46,145 bases of DNA from Paucihalobacter sp036825875 (GTDB taxonomy: Bacteria; Bacteroidota; Bacteroidia; Flavobacteriales; Flavobacteriaceae): assembly GCF_036825875.1 (NCBI RefSeq), contig NZ_DAISXK010000022.1:1-46145 (forward strand), given 5' to 3'. The notes under the pieces are model-generated. The model was given only the letters and a program-made list of their open reading frames with translations. It searched no databases and was not told the origin of the DNA. This document shows positions 9,060-16,890 of the stretch, piece by piece. Numbering within the stretch: the first letter of the stretch is position 1; the number at the start of each line of letters is the position of its first letter. The position numbers and the translations under genes are program-made.

Positions 9060-10112
9060 ATGATTAAATCCTTACACAAGCGCGAAAGCGAACTTGCCAA
9101 CAGTAAACGACAATTAGAAATTTTATCGAATGGCATTTTTCAAAGTGGCGACTTACCAAAATTTGCTGATCGAATTGCTGAAACCAATCAGTTTCCGCTA
9201 AAGGCCAAAAAACTGGAGATTTTACAAGTAAACGTTGGTTATATGTGTAACCAAGTTTGCTCCCATTGTCATGTAGATGCCGGTCCGGATCGGAAAGAAA
9301 TCATGACCCGCGAAACGATGCAACAAATTCTGTCGGTCATCGAAAAAACTGGAGCCCATACTTTAGATTTAACTGGTGGCGCACCCGAGATGAATCCAGA
9401 TTTTAGGTGGTTTGTGGAAGAAGCTTCAAAAGTAGGTATTAAAGATTTCATTGTGCGTTCTAATCTTACCATTATTCGCGCCAACAAAAAATATTACGAC
9501 TTGCCAGAATTTTTTAAAAAACACAATATTCATGTGGTGAGTTCTATGCCGCATTGGACCAAAGGTAAAACCGATAAACAACGTGGGGATGGTGTTTTTG
9601 ATAAATCAATCAAAGCACTAGAAGAGCTCAATGCCATAGGTTACGGTATGCCAGGAAGTCCGTTAAAACTAGACTTGGTTTATAATCCGTCAGGAGCATT
9701 TTTACCTGGAGATCAAGCCTCGATGGAGAAAGATTTTAAAAAGGCTTTAATGGAAGATTTTGGTATTCAATTTCACAACTTATTCGCCATTACCAATTTG
9801 CCAATTAGCAGATTTTTAGATTACTTGATTGCTTCAGAAAATTATGAAGATTATATGTACGCTTTGGTTGAAGCCTACAATCCTTCAGCAGTTAAAAACG
9901 TGATGTGTACCAACACACTTTCGGTGAGTTGGGATGGTTATTTATTCGATTGCGATTTTAATCAAATGCTGCAACTTCCTGTCAACAGTAAGGCTAAACA
10001 TATATCAGCGTTTGAAACCGAATTGCTAGAAGGCAGAACCATTGCCATTTCCCAACATTGTTACGGTTGTACGGCTGGTGCAGGTAGCAGCTGTCAAGGC
10101 AGCGTAACTTAA
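9060..10112 (+). CDS. arsS: arsenosugar biosynthesis radical SAM protein ArsS
   Basis: The 350-residue protein has the radical SAM cluster motif CX3CX2C at C63, C67 and C70 (CNQVCSHC). The glycine-rich SAM strand LDLTGGAPE follows at 102-110. The C-terminal domain carries further cysteines (C283, C298, C334, C337, C345), as expected for the auxiliary Fe-S/DUF3641 domain of ArsS. ArsS is proposed to use SAM to attach a 5'-deoxyadenosyl group to dimethylated arsenic, forming the C-As bond of arsenosugars. The length and both cysteine blocks match the family. It starts the run arsS - rhodanese - TIGR04282 - PNP - arsM, which fixes the assignment. The start ATG at 9060 is the first in frame after a spaced A-rich leader. 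Confidence 0.95.
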   Translation: MIKSLHKRESELANSKRQLEILSNGIFQSGDLPKFADRIAETNQFPLKAKKLEILQVNVGYMCNQVCSHCHVDAGPDRKEIMTRETMQQILSVIEKTGAHTLDLTGGAPEMNPDFRWFVEEASKVGIKDFIVRSNLTIIRANKKYYDLPEFFKKHNIHVVSSMPHWTKGKTDKQRGDGVFDKSIKALEELNAIGYGMPGSPLKLDLVYNPSGAFLPGDQASMEKDFKKALMEDFGIQFHNLFAITNLPISRFLDYLIASENYEDYMYALVEAYNPSAVKNVMCTNTLSVSWDGYLFDCDFNQMLQLPVNSKAKHISAFETELLEGRTIAISQHCYGCTAGAGSSCQGSVT

Positions 10113-10121
10113 TTTTAATTG

Positions 10122-10625
10122 ATGAAATTTTTAAAATTATCCATCGTCATTTTGTTCTTTTTGGCAGTAAACTCAAGTTTCTCCCAGACTAGTTTTGACG
10201 AAGTTTTTAAAAAATACACCAAAGGCACTGTTGAAGTTGTTTCGGTTGAAGATTTAGCCGCTGCTTCCAATACAGTCCTTATTCTTGATGCACGTGAATT
10301 CAACGAATATCAAGTGAGCCATTTAAAAGATGCCATTCATGTTGGACATCATAAGTTTGACATTGAGCAAATCACGGAGCAAATACCCAATAAAAACCAA
10401 CCCATTGTGGTGTATTGTTCTATTGGTGTTCGTTCAGAAATTATTGGTCATGAGTTAAAAAATGCCGGTTATACCCATGTAAAAAACTTGTACGGTGGTA
10501 TTTTTGAGTGGAAGAATAAGAATTTTTCAATAGTTAATTCAGAAGGAAGGGAAACCGATAGTGTTCATGCATATTCTAAAGAATGGGGCAAATGGTTACA
10601 AAAAGGCATTAAGGTTTATGAGTAA
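10122..10625 (+). CDS. secreted rhodanese-like protein
   Basis: This 167-residue protein has a clean Sec signal peptide (residues 1-21, ending SSFSQ) and a single rhodanese domain with the active-site loop YCSIGVRSE, so the persulfide-forming Cys is present. Rhodaneses move sulfur (and sometimes bind arsenate) through this Cys. It starts 9 bp after arsS; I chose the ATG at 10122 over an in-frame TTG one codon earlier. It overlaps the next gene by 8 bp. Single rhodanese domains are common passengers of arsenosugar clusters. Because it is exported, it may act on periplasmic arsenic or thio-arsenic species, but that is inference. Confidence 0.9.
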   Translation: MKFLKLSIVILFFLAVNSSFSQTSFDEVFKKYTKGTVEVVSVEDLAAASNTVLILDAREFNEYQVSHLKDAIHVGHHKFDIEQITEQIPNKNQPIVVYCSIGVRSEIIGHELKNAGYTHVKNLYGGIFEWKNKNFSIVNSEGRETDSVHAYSKEWGKWLQKGIKVYE

Positions 10626-11229
10626 AAATGTCGTCATCGTGTTTACCCGAAATCCAGAATTAGGCAAAGTCAAAACTAGGCTAGCCAAAACTATCGGCAA
10701 TGAAGCAGCCTTAGAAGTCTACAAATTATTACTCCATCACACCGAAGCAGTTTTAAGCACTATAGATTGTGATGTGGCGGTTTATTATTCTTCTGAAATT
10801 GCGCCAATCGATATTTGGAATAAGGCTAATTATCGTAAATTTATTCAGCAAGGTGAAGATTTAGGCGATCGCATGCATGAGGCGTTTCAGGAACAATTCA
10901 ATTTGAAGTATGAAAAGGTGATCATTGTAGGCAGCGATTTATTCGATTTAACCCCGCAACACATCAACCAAGCCTTCAAAGTCCTTGAGCAAAGCGACGC
11001 GGTGATTGGACCCGCTAAAGACGGCGGCTACTATCTTCTAGGAATGAAAGCTTTATTGCCAGCCATTTTTTCTAAGAAACAATGGAGTAGCGAGACGGTT
11101 TTTAAGGACACCATAAAAGATTTAAAACCTTACCAATTTGAAACCATAGAAACCTTAAACGATATAGATACTTTTGAAGATTTAGAATTACATCCAGAAA
11201 TTCTCAAACAAATAGCTTTTTTAAAATAG
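10618..11229 (+). CDS. TIGR04282-family arsenosugar biosynthesis transferase (DUF2064, nucleotidyltransferase-like)
   Basis: This 203-residue protein has the DUF2064/MobA-like fold signature: FTRNPELGKVKTRLAKTIG near residues 9-27, the metal-binding stretch GSDLFDL at 105-111 and GPAKDGGYYLLG at 131-142. The true start is the ATG at 10618 (MSKNVVIV), overlapping the rhodanese gene by 8 bp; the longer frame adds 19 residues that belong to the overlap. The family is annotated as an arsenosugar glycosyltransferase. Its fold is that of nucleotide-sugar-forming enzymes, so activation of the arsenical ribose-1-phosphate released by the next gene's enzyme is a plausible role (inference). Confidence 0.9.
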   Translation: MSKNVVIVFTRNPELGKVKTRLAKTIGNEAALEVYKLLLHHTEAVLSTIDCDVAVYYSSEIAPIDIWNKANYRKFIQQGEDLGDRMHEAFQEQFNLKYEKVIIVGSDLFDLTPQHINQAFKVLEQSDAVIGPAKDGGYYLLGMKALLPAIFSKKQWSSETVFKDTIKDLKPYQFETIETLNDIDTFEDLELHPEILKQIAFLK

Positions 11230-11235
11230 CACATT

Positions 11236-12048
11236 ATGATAAAATTTATAGAAGAAACCGCCAACTATCTTAAAGAAAAAGGTTTTGACCAACCCGAAAT
11301 AGGCATCATCCTTGGCACAGGCTTAGGACAGATATTAGACCACGTAGACATTATTAAAGAAGTCAGCTACAACCACATTCCGTATTTTCCAACTGCCACG
11401 GTTGAGTTCCACAAAGGCAAACTCATTTTTGGCAAAGTTGAAGGCAAAAAAGTGGTGATTATGCAAGGTAGATTTCATGTATATGAAGGTTACTCCTTAC
11501 AAGATGTAACCTATCCCGTTCGTATTATGAAACAATTAGGCATTAATACCTTGTTAGTATCTAACGCAGCCGGCGCCATCAATCTCAACTTTAAAAAAGG
11601 TGAATTGATGCTGATTGAAGACCATATCAACCTCCAAGGCAGCTCACCTCTAGCATTTAAAGGCGTGGCAAAATTAGGAGTGAGATTTGCTGATATGAGC
11701 GCTCCCTACAATGCAGAAATTAACCAAAAAATAGAAACTATTGCTGCAAACCACAACATCACCTTACACAAGGGTGTGTACGCCAGCGTGGTTGGTCCGC
11801 AGTTAGAGACCCGGGCAGAGTACCGCATGCTTAAAATTATGGGCGCCGATGCGGTGGGTATGAGTACTGTTCCAGAAATTATCGTTGCCAATCATCTAGG
11901 AATGAAGGCGGCAGCTGTTTCGGTTTTAACGGACGAATGCGATCCAGAACACCTAGAACCAGTCAACATAGACGAAATCATTGCCATGGCCAACAAAGCT
12001 GAACCTAACATGATCACTATTTTTAAAGAATTAATACAACAACTATAA
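11236..12048 (+). CDS. purine nucleoside phosphorylase (trimeric PNP/MTAP family)
   Basis: The 270-residue protein is a full-length trimeric-type PNP: GIILGTGLG (23-31), phosphate-binding QGRFHVYEGY (77-86), SNAAGAIN (109-116), purine-site E191 in GPQLETRAEY and M209 in VGMSTVPE. At the position that reads base identity (Asn243 in human PNP) the sequence has TD (D233). Asp there is found in adenosine/MTA-cleaving members and favours 6-aminopurines. The enzyme cleaves nucleosides with phosphate to free base plus ribose-1-phosphate. In this operon it probably removes adenine from the ArsS product, leaving an arsenical ribose-1-phosphate. It starts 6 bp after the TIGR04282 gene. Housekeeping purine salvage is the alternative. 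Confidence 0.93.
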   Translation: MIKFIEETANYLKEKGFDQPEIGIILGTGLGQILDHVDIIKEVSYNHIPYFPTATVEFHKGKLIFGKVEGKKVVIMQGRFHVYEGYSLQDVTYPVRIMKQLGINTLLVSNAAGAINLNFKKGELMLIEDHINLQGSSPLAFKGVAKLGVRFADMSAPYNAEINQKIETIAANHNITLHKGVYASVVGPQLETRAEYRMLKIMGADAVGMSTVPEIIVANHLGMKAAAVSVLTDECDPEHLEPVNIDEIIAMANKAEPNMITIFKELIQQL

Positions 12049-12062
12049 TTTTTTTGGAGCCA

Positions 12063-12130
12063 ATCCTGCTTTCCGCTGTATCTCTCCCCAAGTCGGCTTG
12101 GGGAGAGGATGCCGCTGCAATCAGGGCTAG
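12063..12130. repeat. intergenic inverted-repeat element inside the arsenosugar operon
   Basis: The 114-bp gap between the PNP and arsM genes holds a structured element. An 11-bp perfect stem CTCTCCCCAAG / CTTGGGGAGAG (12082-12092, 12097-12107) closes on a TCGG loop. It is flanked by imperfect outer arms (CCTGCTTTCCGCTG and the complement of CAGCGGC...CAGG near 12111-12126). The GC content is far above the surroundings. From memory, elements with the GCCGCTGCAATCAGGGCTAG end recur in flavobacterial intergenic regions. It lacks a T-run, so it is more likely an mRNA-stabilising or mobile repeat than a terminator. Confidence 0.6.
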
Positions 12131-12162
12131 AGCTTAGATACAATAATTAAAATCACGCAATC

Positions 12163-13131
12163 ATGGGATATTTAGATACCACTTACGACGTTTACAAAGA
12201 AGCAGCTTTAACACCAGATGTGGGTTTGTGCTGCACCACCAATCCCATTTGGGAATTACCGGGTTTAAAAATCCCAAAAATTATGCAAGAAATGAATTAT
12301 GGTTGCGGAAGTACCGTTCATGCTCGCGACTTGTCAAATAATCCGAAAATGCTTTATGTAGGTGTTGGTGGCGGAATGGAATTACTACAATTCTCCTATT
12401 TCAACAGACAGAAAAACGGCGTGATTGGTGTTGATATGGTAGATGAAATGCTGGAAGCCTCCCGCAAAAATTTCTCAGAGGCCGAAGCCTTGAATCCATG
12501 GTTTAAAAGTGATTTTGTAGAACTTAAAAAGGGAGACGCTCTTAATTTGCCAGTGGAAGATAATAGCATAGACGTGGCAGCACAGAATTGTTTATTCAAT
12601 ATTTTTAAAGCTGAAGATCTTAAGAAAGCCATTGATGAAATGTACCGGGTTTTAAAACCACACGGAAAATTAGTTATGAGCGACCCTACTTGCGAGCAAC
12701 CTATGAATGAAACATTGCGCAACGACGAACGATTACGGGCCTTATGCTTAAGCGGAAGTTTACCAATTAAAGATTACGTTAAAGCACTTACAGACGCTGG
12801 CTTTGGCACTATCGAAATCAGGGCGAGAAAACCTTATAGAATCTTAGATCCCAATCATTATCCAACAGACGAACTTATTTACATCGAATCTATTGAGGTT
12901 GCAGCTATCAAAGACCCTATGCCAATTGATGGTCCATGCATTTTTACCGGAAAAGCTGCCATTTACTTTGGAAACGAATCCTATTTCGACGACCACAAAG
13001 GCCATGTTTTAGTACAAAACCAACCACTGGCTATTTGCGATAAAACAGCAGCAGCTTTGGCATCTCTAAATAGACAAGATATTTTTATAAGCGAATCTAC
13101 CTTCCATTATGATGGTGGTGGCTGCTGCTAA
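12163..13131 (+). CDS. arsM: arsenite methyltransferase ArsM (arsenosugar type)
   Basis: This 322-residue SAM methyltransferase has motif I YVGVGGGMELL (65-75) and post-motif DVAAQNCLFNIF. Three cysteines match those that bind As(III) in characterised ArsM enzymes: C48 (NYGCGS), C143 (QNCLFN) and C195 (LCLSGS). Additional pairs CC at 23-24 and the terminal GGCC are typical of the arsenosugar-cluster subgroup. ArsM methylates As(III) with SAM to mono- and dimethylated arsenic in the cytoplasm. The dimethyl product is the presumed substrate of ArsS encoded upstream. The PiT transporter gene follows 14 bp after the stop. Confidence 0.95.
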   Translation: MGYLDTTYDVYKEAALTPDVGLCCTTNPIWELPGLKIPKIMQEMNYGCGSTVHARDLSNNPKMLYVGVGGGMELLQFSYFNRQKNGVIGVDMVDEMLEASRKNFSEAEALNPWFKSDFVELKKGDALNLPVEDNSIDVAAQNCLFNIFKAEDLKKAIDEMYRVLKPHGKLVMSDPTCEQPMNETLRNDERLRALCLSGSLPIKDYVKALTDAGFGTIEIRARKPYRILDPNHYPTDELIYIESIEVAAIKDPMPIDGPCIFTGKAAIYFGNESYFDDHKGHVLVQNQPLAICDKTAAALASLNRQDIFISESTFHYDGGGCC

Positions 13132-13145
13132 AAACCTATGCGAAA

Positions 13146-14252
13146 TTGATTGTACTCTTAATCATAGCTGTATTCTTTTTGGCCTACTCAAATGGTGCTA
13201 ATGACAACTTCAAGGGCGTTGCCACCTTATTTGGTAGCCAAACCTGTAGTTATAAAACGGCTTTAATTTGGGCAACCGTTACTACTTTTTTAGGTGGTCT
13301 TGCTGCCATATTTTTTGCTCAGCAACTCATGTCCAATTTTTCGGGAAAGGGAATTTTAGACGATGCCTTAATTCAATTGCCAACATTTGGGGTTTCAATT
13401 GCTATGGGTGCAGCCATAACTGTTTACATTGCCACTAAAATTGGGATGCCAATTTCTACAACCCATGCTTTGGTTGGAGCATTAACCGGACTTGGGTTAA
13501 TAGCCAACACCAATAATGGATTTTTCAATAGCATCATGATACTCTTTTTATTGCCTTTGTTTGTTGGTCCTATTTTAGCCTCGGTACTGAGTTTTGTTAT
13601 GTATAAAATTTTTAATTACGTTCGTATGCAAACCAGTATTACTAAAGACTACTGTATTTGTATCAACGAAAAAACACAAGAGTTTTTATATTACCAAGAA
13701 ACAGAGAAGTGCGCTGCAATAACTAAGAATCCAATAATTAGCAGTTGTACTGTATCCGAACAATATTCAGGAAAACTGTTGGGGATTACCGCACAACACA
13801 TCATAAGGCTTTTACATTTTTTTAGTGCGGGATTGGTGAGTTTTGCACGCGGATTAAACGACACTCCAAAAATTGCAGCTATTCTTTTAATTACAACCAA
13901 TACCAATACTAGCTTGAGTTTAGTTGCAATAGCAGTCGCTATGTCAATTGGCGGGATTCTCAATGCTAAAAAAGTTGGTGTCAATATGAGTAAAAATATC
14001 ACTAGCATTAACGAGGGCCAAGGATTTACAGCTAATTTAGTTACTGGATTTCTTACAACAACGGCAAGTGTTTTTGGGCTACCCGTATCAACTACACATG
14101 CTTCTGTGGGTGCTATCTTTGGAATTAGTTTTGCTAATAAAAAATCAAATATTAGGACCACCTATAAAATAGTGTCGTCTTGGCTGATTACATTACCAAT
14201 GGCAGCTTTCGTTGCTGTTATAGTATATATTATATTAAATTTATTCTTTTAA
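13146..14252 (+). CDS. PiT-family inorganic phosphate (arsenate) transporter
   Basis: The 368-residue membrane protein has the duplicated PiT signature: SNGANDNFKG near the N-terminus and FARGLNDTPK in the second half, plus the repeated GMPISTTHALVGA and GLPVSTTHASVGA segments. PiT carriers import phosphate with cations and also carry arsenate. The location directly after arsM suggests arsenate import or phosphate supply for the pathway. The only start in the open frame is TTG at 13146. A nearby ATG (13138) is out of frame and opens a three-codon reading frame whose TGA overlaps this TTG. One extra base would give a standard MRKLIVLL start, so a small indel is possible. Confidence 0.9.
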   Translation: MIVLLIIAVFFLAYSNGANDNFKGVATLFGSQTCSYKTALIWATVTTFLGGLAAIFFAQQLMSNFSGKGILDDALIQLPTFGVSIAMGAAITVYIATKIGMPISTTHALVGALTGLGLIANTNNGFFNSIMILFLLPLFVGPILASVLSFVMYKIFNYVRMQTSITKDYCICINEKTQEFLYYQETEKCAAITKNPIISSCTVSEQYSGKLLGITAQHIIRLLHFFSAGLVSFARGLNDTPKIAAILLITTNTNTSLSLVAIAVAMSIGGILNAKKVGVNMSKNITSINEGQGFTANLVTGFLTTTASVFGLPVSTTHASVGAIFGISFANKKSNIRTTYKIVSSWLITLPMAAFVAVIVYIILNLFF

Positions 14253-14288
14253 TGAAAGTATAGGAAACCTGTTACGCAGGAAGTGATT

Positions 14289-15200
14289 ATGGAAAAATAC
14301 ATCGACATTTTTTTAAAATCCTATAAGGGTTACTGGAATTACCTGAAGCACGAACTTATTAATGTTAACCATTGGGATAATTATTTCTATGGCTTAATCA
14401 TCATTTCAATTGTAGTTTGGACGCTGGAAATACTATTCCCATGGCGGAAAAATCAAAAAATCTTCAGAAAAGACTTTTGGTTGGATACGTTTTATATGTT
14501 CTTCAATTTTTTCCTGTTGAATCTAATCGTATTAATAGCTTTATCAAATACGGTGGCCGAATTATTCAATGATTTTATAGGTTTTTTCGGTTTAAACATC
14601 AACAGCCTGCAGCTCATTGATATGAACATCTTACCCAAGTTTTGGGGACTGTTCATTTTCTTTTTGGTAAGCGATTTTGTACAATGGAATACCCATAGAT
14701 TATTGCATCGCGTGCCGCTATTATGGAATTTCCACAAAGTACATCACAGCGTCAAAGAAATGGGTTTCGCAGCACACTTGCGCTATCATTGGATGGAACC
14801 TATTGTTTACAAAACCATCTTGTACGTGCCTATCGCAATAATCGGAGGATTTAATGCCCAAGATGTGGCCATTGTTCACTTTTTTAATATTGTAATTGGA
14901 CATTTAAACCATGCCAATTTAGGTTGGGACTACGGCATTCTAAAATACATCTTTAACAACCCTAAAATGCATATTTGGCACCACGCCAAAAAGCTTCCTG
15001 AACACGTAAGGTATGGTGTTAACTACGGACTAACTTTGAGTCTTTGGGATTATCTGTTTAAAACTTGCCATGTCCCTGAAAGCGGACGAGATATTGAACT
15101 TGGTTTTGATGGTGATGAGCATTTCCCAAAAGATTTTTTAAGTCAAGAATTGTATCCGTTAAATAAACAAAACAAGCTGAAGAGGCTTGTAAAACCTTAA
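14289..15200 (+). CDS. fatty-acid hydroxylase / sterol-desaturase superfamily membrane enzyme
   Basis: This 303-residue protein has several membrane segments and the full histidine set of the di-iron superfamily: H136xxxH140, H149xxHH153, H205/H208 and H228xxHH232 (HIWHH). Members hydroxylate or desaturate lipids, or cleave alkylglycerol ethers, using O2 and a di-iron centre in the membrane. I chose the ATG at 14289 over an in-frame GTG two codons earlier. It lies 36 bp after the PiT gene in the arsenosugar operon. Its presence suggests a lipid partner, for example oxygenation of an arsenolipid or its acyl/ether chain, but no substrate can be read from the sequence. Confidence 0.88.
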   Translation: MEKYIDIFLKSYKGYWNYLKHELINVNHWDNYFYGLIIISIVVWTLEILFPWRKNQKIFRKDFWLDTFYMFFNFFLLNLIVLIALSNTVAELFNDFIGFFGLNINSLQLIDMNILPKFWGLFIFFLVSDFVQWNTHRLLHRVPLLWNFHKVHHSVKEMGFAAHLRYHWMEPIVYKTILYVPIAIIGGFNAQDVAIVHFFNIVIGHLNHANLGWDYGILKYIFNNPKMHIWHHAKKLPEHVRYGVNYGLTLSLWDYLFKTCHVPESGRDIELGFDGDEHFPKDFLSQELYPLNKQNKLKRLVKP

Positions 15201-15206
15201 CTTACA

Positions 15207-16130
15207 ATGAAAAATTTATCAATATTGCTAATATTACTTTTGCTTGTTACAGGCTGTAAAAGTGTCCGAACAACGTCTATTGTTGCCAAAGAAACGCCAA
15301 AGACTCAAACACCTGAAAGTGCAATAACAACTCAAATCAACACCAATAAAGTTATTGATTCTGTCGCTAGCCAAACTGCTGAAAAGGCAAAAACTGTAAC
15401 TCAAGAACAAACAAGCGTTATTAAAGATACAATTACTATTAAGTTGGAACAGGAGGCCACAGATAAAACCCTGCCTAAAATGGTTGAAGCCTTTAATCAT
15501 GAAGATTGGCATAAGCTTTTGCAAGCCCATGTTACAGAACAAGGTCATGTAAACTATAAAGCCTTTAAAGCAAACAGACAACAATTAAATAACTATATAA
15601 ACAGTTTAGCGCAACAACTCCCTGATGATATGTGGACTAAAAACGATGTTTTAGCCTACTGGATCAATGCCTACAATGCGCTCACGGTCGATTTAATTTT
15701 AAGACATTACCCCATTAAAAGCATCAAAGACATCAAAAACCCTTGGGATGAACGCTTATGGAAATTAGGCAACAAATGGTATAATCTAAGTGAAATAGAA
15801 CATCAAATATTACGAAAAATGGAGGAGCCGCGCATTCATTTTGCCATTGTTTGCGCCTCTTTTTCTTGTCCGAAACTTCAAAATCACGCCTTCACGTCTT
15901 CTAATTTAGAAGCACAACTCACTGAAAGTACTAAGGCTTTTTTAGCAGATCCTAACAGAAACATCATTACCGAAAACGACTTAAAACTCTCCAAGATATT
16001 TCAGTGGTTTACAAAAGATTTTAAACAGAATGGCTCAGTGATTGATTTTATCAACGGCTACACTGATATTGAAATTAGCCCGAAAGCCAAAACGAGTTAC
16101 TTAGACTACAACTGGGATTTGAATGAGTAA
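15207..16130 (+). CDS. DUF547 lipoprotein
   Basis: The 307-residue protein begins with a lipoprotein signal, lipobox LVTGC with Cys17. A low-complexity Thr/Gln/Lys-rich linker follows (about 20-85). A DUF547 domain then fills about residues 100-300, with the typical AYWINAYNALTVDLIL and ICASFSCPKL-like stretches (here VCASFSCPKL). The catalytic function of DUF547 is not established; it has been likened to a cysteine-peptidase-like fold. It starts 6 bp after the hydroxylase gene and overlaps the GT2 gene by 8 bp, so it belongs to the same operon. DUF547 proteins often accompany arsenosugar genes. Confidence 0.88.
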   Translation: MKNLSILLILLLLVTGCKSVRTTSIVAKETPKTQTPESAITTQINTNKVIDSVASQTAEKAKTVTQEQTSVIKDTITIKLEQEATDKTLPKMVEAFNHEDWHKLLQAHVTEQGHVNYKAFKANRQQLNNYINSLAQQLPDDMWTKNDVLAYWINAYNALTVDLILRHYPIKSIKDIKNPWDERLWKLGNKWYNLSEIEHQILRKMEEPRIHFAIVCASFSCPKLQNHAFTSSNLEAQLTESTKAFLADPNRNIITENDLKLSKIFQWFTKDFKQNGSVIDFINGYTDIEISPKAKTSYLDYNWDLNE

Positions 16131-16854
16131 AATTTCAATTGTCATACCAGTTTATAATGAATCTGTTAGGATAGTCAATCTTATTAAATATTTATTGGCA
16201 CATTCATCAGGATTCAATGTTTCGGACATTATAGTTGTGGATGGTGGCAGCACCGATCAAACAGTTAACGAAGTAAATTACTTTATCAAATCCAATCAAC
16301 CTGCAAACAACGACAACTTTATTCCGGTTAAATTATTACATTCTGAAAAAGGAAGAGCCAAACAAATGAATACTGGCTCTAAAGCTTCAACTGCCAATAT
16401 ACTTTACTTTTTACATGCCGATTGTTTTCCACCTAAATATTTCGACCAATATATAATAGATACCATTAATAAAGGTTCCAATACTGGATGTTTCCGAATG
16501 AAATTTGATAGCAATCATTGGTGGCTTAAACTAGCTGGATGGTTTACACAATTAAACTGGAGGATGTGTCGCGGCGGAGACCAAAGTTTATTTATAACCA
16601 AAGAATTGTTTGAAACCCTTGGTGGTTATGATGAAAGCTATCAAATTTACGAAGACAATATTTTAATTGCTAAACTTTACAAACATGGGAAATTTAAGGT
16701 GATTCAACAATGGATTTCCTCTTCGGCTAGAAATTATCAAAAACATGGGGTTTGGAAATTACAATACCATTATTGGATGGTACACCTTAAAAAGCGTTTA
16801 GGAGCTTCACCGCAATCACTTTACCAATATTACAAGAAACATTTTTCCTGTTAA
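16123..16854 (+). CDS. TIGR04283-family arsenosugar biosynthesis glycosyltransferase (GT2)
   Basis: This 243-residue GT2 enzyme has VIPVYNES (7-14), the nucleotide-sugar motif DGGST (40-44), the family-specific GRAKQMNTG (78-86), LHAD (97-100, the DxD-like metal site), GGDQSLF (151-157) and YEDNILI (176-182). The GRAxQMNxG and FLHAD motifs define the TIGR04283 type found with arsM/arsS. It probably transfers the arsenical ribose, or a sugar onto it, to a glycerol or glycolipid acceptor. It overlaps the DUF547 gene by 8 bp and is the last plus-strand gene of the operon; the next gene is convergent. Confidence 0.93.
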   Translation: MSKISIVIPVYNESVRIVNLIKYLLAHSSGFNVSDIIVVDGGSTDQTVNEVNYFIKSNQPANNDNFIPVKLLHSEKGRAKQMNTGSKASTANILYFLHADCFPPKYFDQYIIDTINKGSNTGCFRMKFDSNHWWLKLAGWFTQLNWRMCRGGDQSLFITKELFETLGGYDESYQIYEDNILIAKLYKHGKFKVIQQWISSSARNYQKHGVWKLQYHYWMVHLKKRLGASPQSLYQYYKKHFSC

Positions 16855-16890
16855 TAATTGTTGCTGCTTAATCTGGACAATAGTTTATTA

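Noticed and set aside
10561..10617. Upstream extension of the TIGR04282-like protein by 19 residues
   Set aside because: The extension is coded inside the rhodanese gene in another frame; the family begins at MSKNVVIVFTRNP, and an 8-bp overlap is normal in this operon.
13691..14161. 156-residue reading frame on the minus strand
   Set aside because: It lies wholly inside the PiT gene on the other strand and shows no domain or signal; the PiT frame has clear family motifs.
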